From Bacteroidales bacterium UBA4243 (GTDB lineage: Bacteria; Bacteroidota; Bacteroidia; Bacteroidales; F082): DNA of 11,987 nucleotides. Every line of letters starts with the position of its first letter. Positions within the stretch are counted from its first letter, which is position 1. Position numbers and translations under genes: made by a program. Below, in pieces: positions 1-7,166 of this stretch. The stretch is taken from assembly GCA_002396205.1 (NCBI GenBank), contig DGXB01000123.1:29913-41899 (forward strand), given 5' to 3'. The notes under the pieces are model-generated. The model had not been told where the DNA came from and ran no database searches. It saw only the letters and a list, made by a program, of their open reading frames with translations.

Positions 1-498
1 CCAGAAATTGTCGTGCTTGTTTCCATTGATGATGTGATCCTTCGGCAAGAACTGTTCCCAAATGCCGGCGGCCTCATCGTCACGTTCCAGTCCTTCCTCA
101 GGACTTCCCTCAAACACTGTGGCATAGAGGTCCTTAGGGTCAATCTTCAACACATCCACAATGTACTCCCAAGCCCACGAAATGGCCTCCTTCTTGAAAT
201 AGTCGCCAAACGACCAGTTGCCCAACATCTCGAACATGGTGTGGTGGTAGGTGTCGTGGCCCACTTCCTCAAGGTCATTGTGTTTGCCTGAAACGCGCAG
301 GCATTTCTGCGTGTCGGCAGCGCGGTTCCACTTGGCGGGCTGGTTGCCCAAGAAGATGTCCTTGAACTGGTTCATGCCAGCGTTGGTGAACATCAGGGTC
401 GGGTCGTTCTTGACGACGATGGGTGCCGAGGGCACAATCTCATGCCCTTTGGAACGGAAGAAGTCCAAAAAGCTATTTCTAATCTCGTATGCGTTCAT
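1..498 (-). CDS. alaS: Alanyl-tRNA synthetase, N-terminal part (truncated by window edge)
   Basis: Charges tRNA-Ala with alanine in the cytoplasm. The first 166 residues are present, read from an ATG at 498-496 (MNAYEIRNSF...) and running off the left edge without a stop. Visible class II AlaRS core features are MFTNAGMNQFKDIFLG near residues 36-51, QKCLRVSGKHNDLEEVG near 64-80, the HTMFEMLGNWSFGDYFKKEA segment near 86-105, and NGNKHDNFW at the truncated end. These are strongly conserved in AlaRS. The full protein is usually about 870 residues, so the rest of the catalytic domain, the editing domain and the C-Ala domain lie outside. The gene diverges from the M23 peptidase gene, and a TAAATTTG promoter box lies at 549-556. 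No frameshift is seen. Identity is essentially certain. Confidence 0.97.
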   Translation of the reverse strand, partial: MNAYEIRNSFLDFFRSKGHEIVPSAPIVVKNDPTLMFTNAGMNQFKDIFLGNQPAKWNRAADTQKCLRVSGKHNDLEEVGHDTYHHTMFEMLGNWSFGDYFKKEAISWAWEYIVDVLKIDPKDLYATVFEGSPEEGLERDDEAAGIWEQFLPKDHIINGNKHDNFW

Positions 499-548
499 TT
501 ATAGTGAGTTATATTATTTTACCTCGAAAAAAGCTTCAAAAAAGCGTG

Positions 549-581
549 CAAATTTACGCTATTTATTCTATTTTTGCGCAA
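549..581 (-). promoter_or_regulatory. Probable alaS promoter (Bacteroidetes type)
   Basis: On the minus strand, TAAATTTG at 556-549 matches the Bacteroidetes -7 consensus TAnnTTTG. A TTG at 581-579 lies 22 nt upstream, slightly longer than the usual spacing to the -33 element. This predicts a leader of about 45 nt before the alaS ATG. It overlaps the oppositely directed promoter of the M23 gene. Confidence 0.55.
569..576 (+). promoter_or_regulatory. Probable promoter of the M23 peptidase-MerR operon (-7 box)
   Basis: TATTTTTG at 569-576 matches TAnnTTTG exactly. No clear TTTG is seen about 20 nt upstream, so only the -7 box is supported. Transcription would begin near 583, leaving about 44 nt before the chosen ATG at 627. 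That argues against the upstream in-frame ATG at 588, which would be almost leaderless. Confidence 0.5.
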
Positions 582-626
582 TAGAATTTGATTTGGTGCG
601 TTATTTATGGCTCAATCAAGAAGATA

Positions 627-1601
627 ATGGCCCGACAAAAACACTACATATTCAACCAGTTGACGCAGAATTTCGAGGTGCTTGAAACGCCGAGGTCGAA
701 GAAGGTATTGCGTTACACACTGATTATGCTTGCCGTTTTGGGTATCACGTTCCTTTTTGCCGTGCTGCTGTTCACCTTTTTCAAGTCGCCGAAAGAGAAG
801 AGCCAGGCGCGTGAATTGGAGTTCATGAAGCTGCAATACGAGATCCTGAACGACCGTTTGGACGACATCGAGGTGCTGATGACCGACATGGAGCAGCGCG
901 ACAATAACCTGTATCGCCTGATGTTTGAGGCCGACCCCATCCCCAATTCGGTGCGCCGTTCGGGTTTCGCCGATGCCGACCGTTATGCCGGATTGCATGG
1001 TTACATGAATTCCAACTTGGTGGTGAGTGCGGCACGAAAGATGGATGTCATCGCCAGCCAGCTCTACAACCAGTCTGTTTCATACGACACTTTGTTCGCT
1101 TTGGCCCGCAACAAGTCCGACATGTTGGCGCACATCCCTGCCATCTTCCCGCTGAAGGAAACCGAAATCAAGTATATCTCCTCATACTTCGGCTACCGTC
1201 CCGACCCCATCTATAAGATTTCCAAGTTCCACAGTGGCATCGACTTCTCGGCTTCGCTCAACACTGAGGCCTATGCCACTGGCGACGGCGTGGTGTGCGA
1301 TGTCGAGAAAGGACATTGGGGCTACGGCAACATGGTGACCATCGACCACGGATTTGGCTATAAGACGCGTTATGCCCACCTGCAAAAAGCATTGGTCCGG
1401 AAAGGACAGAAGCTGAAACGCGGGCAACGCATAGGCCTCGTCGGCAGCACGGGCAAGGCTACTGGAGTCCACCTGCATTACGAAGTGCTGAAAAACGATG
1501 TGCAAATAGATCCCATCAACTTCTTCTACAACGACTTGACACCCGATGAGTACGAACAAATCTTGCAGCAGTCGACATTACCAACGCAAACGATGGATTA
1601 A
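627..1601 (+). CDS. Membrane-anchored M23 (LytM-type) peptidoglycan endopeptidase
   Basis: A 324-residue zinc peptidase predicted to cleave peptide cross-links in peptidoglycan from the periplasmic side of the inner membrane. The start at 627 (MARQKHYIFN) is preferred over the in-frame ATG at 588 because it begins like related Bacteroidetes proteins and leaves a normal leader. One membrane segment lies at about 28-51, followed by a probable coiled coil at about 58-95. The M23 domain covers about 185-300. Expected zinc ligands are H202 and D206 (in HSGIDFSA) and H284 (in VHLHYEV), with catalytic histidines H251 (YAHLQ) and H282. All are present, so an active enzyme is predicted, unlike EnvC/NlpD-type activators that lack them. 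The C-terminal tail after 300 is short and polar. The MerR-type gene follows after 2 nt. Confidence 0.93.
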   Translation: MARQKHYIFNQLTQNFEVLETPRSKKVLRYTLIMLAVLGITFLFAVLLFTFFKSPKEKSQARELEFMKLQYEILNDRLDDIEVLMTDMEQRDNNLYRLMFEADPIPNSVRRSGFADADRYAGLHGYMNSNLVVSAARKMDVIASQLYNQSVSYDTLFALARNKSDMLAHIPAIFPLKETEIKYISSYFGYRPDPIYKISKFHSGIDFSASLNTEAYATGDGVVCDVEKGHWGYGNMVTIDHGFGYKTRYAHLQKALVRKGQKLKRGQRIGLVGSTGKATGVHLHYEVLKNDVQIDPINFFYNDLTPDEYEQILQQSTLPTQTMD

Positions 1602-1603
1602 CT

Positions 1604-1963
1604 ATGGAAGAGAAAACCCTTAGCAAATACTACTACAGCATCGGCGAAGTGGCCGACATGTTTGGCGTCAGCACCTCGATGATCCGTTATTGGGAAAGGG
1701 AATTCGATGTGTTGCGTCCGCGCAAAAACAAGAAAGGTAACCGCCTCTTTACCGAGCGCGACGTGCGCTATGTCCATGTCATCTATCAGCTGCTCAAGGT
1801 GAAAGGCTACACTTTGGCTGGGGCAAAAGCCGCCCTCAAAGAACGTTTCAGCGACTACGAGGAACGCATCATCCTCCTCGAAACGCTCGACAAGACTCGC
1901 AGTTTCCTCCTCGATTTGGATAAGGCTTTAGAGAAGAAACAGAAGGGAACCCCGAAAGGGTGA
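1604..1963 (+). CDS. MerR-family transcriptional regulator
   Basis: A 119-residue DNA-binding protein. Residues 9-75 form a MerR-type winged helix-turn-helix: YYSIGEVADMFGVSTSMIRY (helix-turn-helix), then WEREF, the wing with GNRLFTERDV, and YQLLKVKGYTLAGAKAALKE. Only about 40 residues follow, rich in charge and leucine and probably a dimerising helix. There is no cysteine cluster or large effector domain as in metal- or drug-sensing MerR proteins, so no ligand can be proposed. The start lies 2 nt after the stop of the M23 gene, so the two are almost certainly co-transcribed and perhaps translationally coupled. A role in cell-wall or division control is inference from the neighbour only. It ends 7 nt from the stop of the convergent pseudouridine synthase gene, with no clear terminator between them. 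Confidence 0.92.
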   Translation: MEEKTLSKYYYSIGEVADMFGVSTSMIRYWEREFDVLRPRKNKKGNRLFTERDVRYVHVIYQLLKVKGYTLAGAKAALKERFSDYEERIILLETLDKTRSFLLDLDKALEKKQKGTPKG

Positions 1964-1970
1964 CAGCCCA

Positions 1971-3092
1971 TCACTCATCCAACAAATTTCTGGTCTTCAA
2001 ATAAGTGCGCCATTTCTCCAGCACCTGCGTCATGTCGTCGGGCAACTCGGACGTGAACATCATCTGCTTGCCTGTGGTTGGATGCACGAAGCCCAATTCC
2101 TTGGCGTGCAGGGCATGGCGTGGCATGATCTTGAAGCAGTTGTCGATGAACTGCTTGTATTTCGTGAAAGTGGTGCCTTTCAGGATGACGTCGCCGCCAT
2201 ACATGGCATCGTTGAACAAAGGATGGCCGATGTATTGCGAGTGCACACGGATTTGGTGGGTGCGGCCAGTCTCAAGGCGGTATTCGTTAAGCGTCACATA
2301 ACCAAAGCGCTCCAATACTTTCCAATGTGTGATGGCGTCTTTGCCGTAGTCGCCGTTGGGGTAGACGGTCATCTTGCGGCGGTCGTTCACACTGCGCCCG
2401 ATGTTGCCTTCGATGGTACCTTCTTCTTCGTCGAAGTCGCCCCATACCAAGGCATAATAACGGCGGTGTATGGTGTGCTCGAAGAATTGGTGGGCCAATA
2501 CCGCTTGTGCGGCCTCGTTTTTGGCCACGATCATCAGGCCTGTGGTGTCCTTGTCGATGCGGTGGACGAGGTATCCAAAGCGGTTCTCGATGTTCTGGTG
2601 GGTTTGCTCGAAGTGGTAGGCCAAGCCGTGAAGCAGTGTGTGCTCGAAGTTGCCGTGGCCGGGGTGCACCACCAAGCCTGCCTGCTTGTTGATGACGATG
2701 ACGTCGTCGTCTTCGTAGACAATGTTCAATGGAATATCTTCCGGCTTGATGTCGGCATCGCGTGGCGGATAGGTGAACACGATGGAGATGGTGTCGCCTG
2801 GCTTCACCTTGTAGTTTTGCTTGACGGCCTTTTCGTTCACCAAGATGTTTCCTGCCTTGGCTGCATTTTGCACGCGGTTGCGCGAGATGTTGGAGAGGTG
2901 GTTGGTCAGGTAGGTGTCGATGCGCTCAGGCTGCTGGCCTGGATCCACCGTCATGCGGATGTGTTCGTAGAGTTCGCTGCCTTCCTCGGCTTCTGAAAGC
3001 ATGTCATTCCCGCGCTGCGCATAGGGTGGCATGGAATCTATGCTTTCGGGATTCAACTGGTCGTCTATGGTTTCAATGAGGTCGTCGTTCAT
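1971..3092 (-). CDS. RluA/RluD-family 23S rRNA pseudouridine synthase
   Basis: Converts uridines to pseudouridine in rRNA; RluD-type members act on large-subunit rRNA. The protein has 373 residues. The first ~45 are a non-conserved acidic extension. An S4 RNA-binding domain follows at about 55-105 (RIDTYLTNHL...NILVNEKAV...PGD). The catalytic domain spans about 120-340: HPGHGN at 143-148, HRIDKDTTGLMIVAKN starting at 177 with catalytic aspartate D180, and RTHQIRVH at 277-284. The family is clear. The exact rRNA target cannot be read from sequence, though the S4 plus HRIDKDTTGL layout favours RluD over RluA. The ATG overlaps the upstream stop as ATGA (3092-3089), so it is the last gene of a coupled operon. 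The extension could be shorter if M31 or M47 were used, but the ATGA overlap supports the long form. Confidence 0.93.
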   Translation of the reverse strand: MNDDLIETIDDQLNPESIDSMPPYAQRGNDMLSEAEEGSELYEHIRMTVDPGQQPERIDTYLTNHLSNISRNRVQNAAKAGNILVNEKAVKQNYKVKPGDTISIVFTYPPRDADIKPEDIPLNIVYEDDDVIVINKQAGLVVHPGHGNFEHTLLHGLAYHFEQTHQNIENRFGYLVHRIDKDTTGLMIVAKNEAAQAVLAHQFFEHTIHRRYYALVWGDFDEEEGTIEGNIGRSVNDRRKMTVYPNGDYGKDAITHWKVLERFGYVTLNEYRLETGRTHQIRVHSQYIGHPLFNDAMYGGDVILKGTTFTKYKQFIDNCFKIMPRHALHAKELGFVHPTTGKQMMFTSELPDDMTQVLEKWRTYLKTRNLLDE

Positions 3093-5203
3093 TTCTCAAT
3101 GATGAATTTTTGGTTGATGACTTGCCCTTCGGCAGTGATGACTTGGATGAAATAAAGTCCGTTGCTGAGGTGACTGACGGATATTTCTTGTTGATACTCA
3201 CCTTCATACACCTTGCGTCCCATGAGGTCGAAGATGCTGGTCTGTCCGCCTGCAAAGTCGCCTTCCATGTGCAATGTGGTGTTGGCCGGATTGGGGTAGA
3301 GGCGTAATTTGGTGTCGCTTTCGTGCTCGTCGAGGCCGATGTAGTAGTTGGCACCCACCACGGGGCGTATCATCAGCGAGCCTCGTGCGTTGCTGGGTTG
3401 CCACGATCCGTTGGTGTTGACGAAGTTGAAGCGGCTGTTGTCGATGGAGGCATCAAGGCCGATGTTGATGAGGCTGCTGTTGCTTTGCTCGATGCCGATG
3501 TAGAAAGCGTTGGCGGTGGTCACAGCCTTGTCGAATCTGTAGTAGGAGAAGCGATAGGCCTGCTCTTGCCATTGCGGGCGTTGGCCGCTGAGGTGGTAGA
3601 TTTCTTCGCCTGGCTTTCCGTTTTCGTCTTTCCACACCACGATGTCGAAATACTTGTCGTTGGCATCGTTAAGTGTATGGTTGAAAAGGAGTTGCACGCC
3701 TTGTATGGTGTCGTAGTCGCTGATGTCGAACCTAACGGCAAACTTGCCTCCAGCATTGCTGACGCCATAGCCCAACTCAGGGATGCCATCGTCATAGGCA
3801 TAGTAGTTGTACATGCCGATGCGATACGCCATCGAGTCGGCCAATGGCGGGTTGCTCGTCGAGTCATAGACGTAATGGCTGATTTGGAACGAAACGGAGT
3901 CGTGCCACATGTCGAGCGCAAACAGCTCCCCGACGAAGGGGCAGGCGGGCGATTCGCCACCATATTCAGGGCAGGCCAGGAAGCCCGACTCGCGGTAGGG
4001 ATGGATATTGACGGGATCCAAATGACGCTCGTAGCGTTGGCTGCCGCCGATTTGCTGCACCTTATAATAATAGGTGGCCTCGTGGTCGATGCCGTCCAAG
4101 TTGGCAATGTCGAGTTCCAGACTTTCGCGCATGGCCGAGTTGGGGTTGACGCGGTATTGTCGATAGGGGATGGACTGGTAGCGGTTGAAGAACGAAGGCC
4201 GTTGCCCCGAGAAGGTCAGCATTGGGTAGTCGGTGTCATCAATCGTTCGGTTGATGTTGAGGTAGACGAAGTCGATGCTCCAATTGTCCTCGTTGCTGCG
4301 GTTGGCGGGCAGTGAGGAGTTGACGATGCTGGCGTAGTTGTAGAAACGGAAATAGAAGTCGTCGCGGAAATATTTCGTGTCGCGGATGGGGATCATCACC
4401 TGCTCGAAATAGTGCCCGCCGTTGTGGAGCATGAAGCTGTCCAACGGCTGTCCGGGCACGCTCCAGATGTGGTACCAGGTAGTGTCGGCCACGGTGGTGA
4501 ATACCGAGTCGCAAGGGATGGCCATTTCGCCTTGGGTGGTTGGGGTCAAGGTGTCGGTAACGATGGCGAAAAGGCCAGGCTGGCAGCCCACCATCGACCA
4601 CACCGTGTCGCCGGGAAACAGCGTGTCGACTTGCATCTCAAAGAAGATGTCGGCAATCGAAACGTTTTGGTAGTCAAGGAAAAGGAACTCTTGGCGTTCT
4701 GTTGTCATGCCAAATTCGAGCACGAGCGAATCCTGCTCTTCGGGGGCGTTTCCGTTGCCTTGGGGCTGGTAGTAGAAACTCAGATACACCGAGTCGGCAG
4801 GGGTGAGGGCCCGTGGCTCAGGCTCCATGATGGAGTCTAATCGGATGCGTGCCGAGGTGAGGTATTCGGCCACGAAAGCGTTGCTGATGGCATAGCTGTA
4901 CACCCTGCCGTTGGCGTCGAGCACGTCGAAGGTGGCGCCGTTGCGGTTGGGCGGACAGAGCGGAAAACCGTCGTTCACCATCACGTTGTTGTCGGTCCAT
5001 TTTGTCGAGTCGGGATAGAGGTTGGCGCGGCTGAAGTCGTCGAAGAAGGGCAGGAAATGCGTGGGAGCCACACGGCTTCTCGCCGCTGCCTTCTCTGTGC
5101 CTGTGCGGAATGGGGTGAGTATCTCTTGCGCTGTGGCTTGGCTGCCAACGAGGCCCAAGGCCAAAACCAAGGCGATTGCCTTAAAATTCGTCTTCATATT
5201 CAT
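3089..5203 (-). CDS. Type IX-secreted protein with C-terminal sorting domain, function unknown
   Basis: A 704-residue exported protein of unknown function. Residues 1-26 form a Sec signal peptide (hydrophobic ALVLALGLVG, ending near SQATAQ). Residues about 52-104 contain FFDDFS...PDSTKW...NDGFPLCPPNRNGATFDVLD, and NEDNWSIDFVYLNINR lies at about 304-319. Both patterns recur in large beta-rich type IX cargo proteins. The last ~75 residues are a clear type A sorting domain: LRLYPNPANTTLHMEG, IFDLMGRKVYEGEY, LSNGLYFIQV, ending QKFIIEK. The protein should therefore cross the outer membrane by the type IX system and be released or anchored after cleavage of this domain. No catalytic motif is recognised. 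ATG AAT ATG gives two possible starts (5203 or 5197). The start overlaps the PASTA gene by 23 nt and the stop overlaps the pseudouridine synthase gene by 4 nt. Confidence 0.9.
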   Translation of the reverse strand: MNMKTNFKAIALVLALGLVGSQATAQEILTPFRTGTEKAAARSRVAPTHFLPFFDDFSRANLYPDSTKWTDNNVMVNDGFPLCPPNRNGATFDVLDANGRVYSYAISNAFVAEYLTSARIRLDSIMEPEPRALTPADSVYLSFYYQPQGNGNAPEEQDSLVLEFGMTTERQEFLFLDYQNVSIADIFFEMQVDTLFPGDTVWSMVGCQPGLFAIVTDTLTPTTQGEMAIPCDSVFTTVADTTWYHIWSVPGQPLDSFMLHNGGHYFEQVMIPIRDTKYFRDDFYFRFYNYASIVNSSLPANRSNEDNWSIDFVYLNINRTIDDTDYPMLTFSGQRPSFFNRYQSIPYRQYRVNPNSAMRESLELDIANLDGIDHEATYYYKVQQIGGSQRYERHLDPVNIHPYRESGFLACPEYGGESPACPFVGELFALDMWHDSVSFQISHYVYDSTSNPPLADSMAYRIGMYNYYAYDDGIPELGYGVSNAGGKFAVRFDISDYDTIQGVQLLFNHTLNDANDKYFDIVVWKDENGKPGEEIYHLSGQRPQWQEQAYRFSYYRFDKAVTTANAFYIGIEQSNSSLINIGLDASIDNSRFNFVNTNGSWQPSNARGSLMIRPVVGANYYIGLDEHESDTKLRLYPNPANTTLHMEGDFAGGQTSIFDLMGRKVYEGEYQQEISVSHLSNGLYFIQVITAEGQVINQKFIIEK

Positions 5204-6068
5204 AGTCGGTGGTCTCTATGGTTTCTGTAACTGTATCTATCTTAATGGTTTGCGGGACATTGGCCAACGAGTCTTCGCGCAGAAGTTCCTTCATCTCTTT
5301 CTTGAAGTCCATGGTGCGGCTCGAATGGTACCAAACATCGACGTAGGTGCCGGCTTTCACCGATTCAGAGCTGGGACCGGGACTCATGCGCCTGATGCAC
5401 ATGTATTGCAGGCTATCGCGGTCTTCCCAGCTCTCCTTGCCGAGGTTGAGGCTGGCCAGGTTGAGCAGGCGCTTGGCTTCTTCAGCCGACTTGCCGATGA
5501 GGTTGGGGACTTTCACGTTGCTCTTGTCGTCGCCGATGCCTACGCTGAGCACGATCTTGCTGCCTTTCACCAACTCAGTGCCTTCGGCAACGGGCTGTCC
5601 TTGAAAGTATTGCTCTATGATGTTGTTCTTGTACGAGTAGTTGACGTAGTCCAAGTGGTCGACCTCCAAGCCGCTCGATTCAAGCCTACCGATGGCCTCG
5701 CGCAGCGAAATGCCTTTCAGGTTGGGCATGACGGTCTTTTCTGGCGTCACGGCCACGATGATGGCGTAAACGTTTCTCCCTTTCTTGATTTTCGAGCCGG
5801 GCAGCGGGTCTTGCTGGTAGATGCTTCCAGGCTGCTGCCCTTTAGGATAAACGCTGTCGATGAGGATGAAATGGAAGTCCTTCGCGTATTCGCGCTTCAC
5901 CTCGCGGTAGTCTTGACCCACAAAATCTGGCATGGTGTAAACCTTGTCGTGACGTGTGTATCTGTCTAACATCCTGAATGTTAGCCAAATCAAGACGACG
6001 CATAGCACCAATATGATGAGCAAGTTGAGATAAAATTTCTTCTCTTTGAGAAAGTGTAGACGTCCCAT
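5181..6068 (-). CDS. Single-pass membrane protein with three PASTA repeats
   Basis: A 295-residue envelope protein. Residues 12-31 form one membrane helix (LNLLIILVLCVVLIWLTF), with a short basic cytoplasmic N terminus. Three PASTA repeats follow in the periplasm: about 43-108 (MPDFVGQDYREVKRE...PGSKIKKG), 112-178 (VMPNLKGISLREAIGRLESS...VKGSKIVL) and 185-249 (VKVPNLIGKSAEEAKRLL...VKAGTYVDV). The acidic tail ends in YEYEDEF. PASTA repeats are known to bind uncrosslinked peptidoglycan or beta-lactams in Ser/Thr kinases and penicillin-binding proteins, but no kinase or transpeptidase domain is fused here. It is the first gene of the minus-strand operon and diverges from ddl, which makes the D-Ala-D-Ala end of the same polymer. 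A wall-sensing or scaffolding role is inference. Family assignment is secure. Confidence 0.93.
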   Translation of the reverse strand: MGRLHFLKEKKFYLNLLIILVLCVVLIWLTFRMLDRYTRHDKVYTMPDFVGQDYREVKREYAKDFHFILIDSVYPKGQQPGSIYQQDPLPGSKIKKGRNVYAIIVAVTPEKTVMPNLKGISLREAIGRLESSGLEVDHLDYVNYSYKNNIIEQYFQGQPVAEGTELVKGSKIVLSVGIGDDKSNVKVPNLIGKSAEEAKRLLNLASLNLGKESWEDRDSLQYMCIRRMSPGPSSESVKAGTYVDVWYHSSRTMDFKKEMKELLREDSLANVPQTIKIDTVTETIETTDYEYEDEF

Positions 6069-6145
6069 ATTCCTATTTTTACTATTTTAGCCGTGTTTTT
6101 TACAACTCAATTTCGAGTGCTTTATTGTTTGAAGATTTAAACCAA

Positions 6146-6177
6146 CAAAATTACAAAAAATATGAAAAACGTGGCAA
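6146..6177 (-). promoter_or_regulatory. Probable promoter of the PASTA-type IX cargo-pseudouridine synthase operon
   Basis: On the minus strand, TAATTTTG at 6153-6146 matches TAnnTTTG and a TTG lies 21 nt upstream at 6177-6175, inside the first codons of ddl. It predicts a leader of about 70 nt before the PASTA start. Because the -33 element sits within ddl, transcription of the two divergent genes is likely to interfere. Confidence 0.55.
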
Positions 6178-7136
6178 TTATTTGTGGCGGAGATTCGGGT
6201 GAGTTCGAAATTTCCGTCAAAAGCGCTCAGGTGGTGAAGCAAAACCTGAACCCGGAGCTATATAATTCGAAGATTATCGTCGTCTCGAAAAAGGGATGGT
6301 ACGGGCTTCTGAAGGATGGTACCCGAGTGGATGTCGACAAGAACGACTTCTCCATTTCGGTGGGCGGACACAGGACGAAATTCGACGTGGCCTTCAATGC
6401 GGTGCACGGCGAGCCGGGCGAGAACGGTCCGCTTTCGGGCTATCTTGAATTGTTGGGCATTCCTTGCACTTCATCTCCTTTGACCACATGTGCACTCACA
6501 TTCCACAAGGATTTTTGCAAGCGCATCGTGGCCTCGTATGGCGTCAAGGTGGCACCGTCAGTGCTTATCAACGAAGGTGAGAAATACGATGCCGATGCCA
6601 TCATCAAGAAGCTGGGACTGCCGTTGTTTGTCAAGCCGACTTGCAACGGCTCCAGCGTGGGCGTGACCAAAGTGAAGACGGTGGAAGAACTTGGACCTGC
6701 CATTTTTACGGCACGTGCCGCTGGCCGTCAGATCATGTGCGAGAAATTTGTTGACGGACGCGAGTTTGGTTGCGGTGCCATGGACTACAAGGGCAGGATG
6801 ATGGTCTTCCCGCTGACCGAGATTTGCAGCAAGAACGAGTTTTTCGACTACGAAGCCAAATACACGGCTGGCAAATGCGACGAAATCACCCCAGCCCAAG
6901 TCGACGAAAACACCGAAATCGAAATAAAGGCGACAACGGCGATGCTGTACGAGAAATTGGAATGCAAGGGCTTCGTCCGCATGGACTACATCGTCAGCGA
7001 TGAGGGCGTGTTCTTCATCGAGGCGAACATCGTTCCGGGCATGTCGGAGGCGAGCATCATCCCCAAGCAAGCGCAATGCTTCGGCCTTTCTTTGGGACGG
7101 CTGTTTGAAATGGCGATTGAGAATGTGCTAAAATGA
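6162..7136 (+). CDS. ddl: D-alanine--D-alanine ligase
   Basis: ATP-dependent ligation of two D-alanines to give the dipeptide for the peptidoglycan stem peptide, in the cytoplasm. The 324-residue length fits the family (about 305-370). Motifs in order: CGGDSGEFEIS near 8-18, with E14 aligning to the glutamate that binds the first D-Ala; HGEPGENGPLSGYLELLGIP near 82-101; KPTCNGSSVGV near 158-168; FFDYEAKY near 227-234, with Y234 in the position that marks D-Ala-D-Ala rather than D-Ala-D-lactate ligases; and EANIVPGMSEASIIP near 287-301, which carries the metal- and phosphate-binding residues. HGEPGEN has N where many homologues have D, a conservative change. It is divergent from the PASTA gene. 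No clear promoter box is seen upstream; TATTGTTTG near 6123-6131 has one extra base. It ends in a bidirectional terminator. Confidence 0.96.
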   Translation: MKNVAIICGGDSGEFEISVKSAQVVKQNLNPELYNSKIIVVSKKGWYGLLKDGTRVDVDKNDFSISVGGHRTKFDVAFNAVHGEPGENGPLSGYLELLGIPCTSSPLTTCALTFHKDFCKRIVASYGVKVAPSVLINEGEKYDADAIIKKLGLPLFVKPTCNGSSVGVTKVKTVEELGPAIFTARAAGRQIMCEKFVDGREFGCGAMDYKGRMMVFPLTEICSKNEFFDYEAKYTAGKCDEITPAQVDENTEIEIKATTAMLYEKLECKGFVRMDYIVSDEGVFFIEANIVPGMSEASIIPKQAQCFGLSLGRLFEMAIENVLK

Positions 7137-7166
7137 AAAAAGGGGATTAAGCCCCTTTTTTCATTT
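7131..7166. terminator. Bidirectional intrinsic terminator between ddl and frr
   Basis: AAATGAAAAAAGGGG (7131-7145) is a perfect 15-bp inverted repeat of CCCCTTTTTTCATTT (7152-7166) around a 6-nt loop. On either strand the G/C stem is followed by a run of six Ts, so it can end both the plus-strand ddl transcript and the minus-strand frr transcript. It includes the ddl stop codon and touches the frr stop codon. Confidence 0.9.

Noticed and set aside
588..626. Longer N terminus for the M23 peptidase
   Set aside because: The promoter box at 569-576 would leave almost no leader, and the extra 13 residues do not fit the basic start expected before the membrane helix.
251..685. 144-codon plus-strand frame between alaS and the M23 gene
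   Set aside because: It overlaps the antisense of alaS, both promoters and the start of the M23 gene in another frame.
1940..1975. Terminator between the convergent MerR and pseudouridine synthase genes
   Set aside because: ACCC/GGGT near 1949-1961 gives only a 4-bp stem and has no T-run on either strand.
2082..2996. 304-codon plus-strand open frame opposite the pseudouridine synthase gene
   Set aside because: The opposite strand encodes S4 and catalytic motifs in full. This frame is a Val/Ala-rich by-product of codon bias.
3323..4315. 330-codon open frame on the plus strand, opposite the type IX cargo gene
   Set aside because: It is a shadow of the opposite coding strand. Its translation has no domain, signal or start context, while the minus-strand frame has a signal peptide and a clear sorting domain.
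5022..5969. 315-codon plus-strand open frame spanning two minus-strand genes
   Set aside because: It runs across the overlap of the PASTA and cargo genes and has no recognisable features of its own.
6162..7136. Van-type D-alanine--D-lactate or D-serine ligase
   Set aside because: The FFDYEAKY segment keeps the tyrosine of D-Ala-D-Ala ligases, and no vanH/vanX-like neighbours exist.
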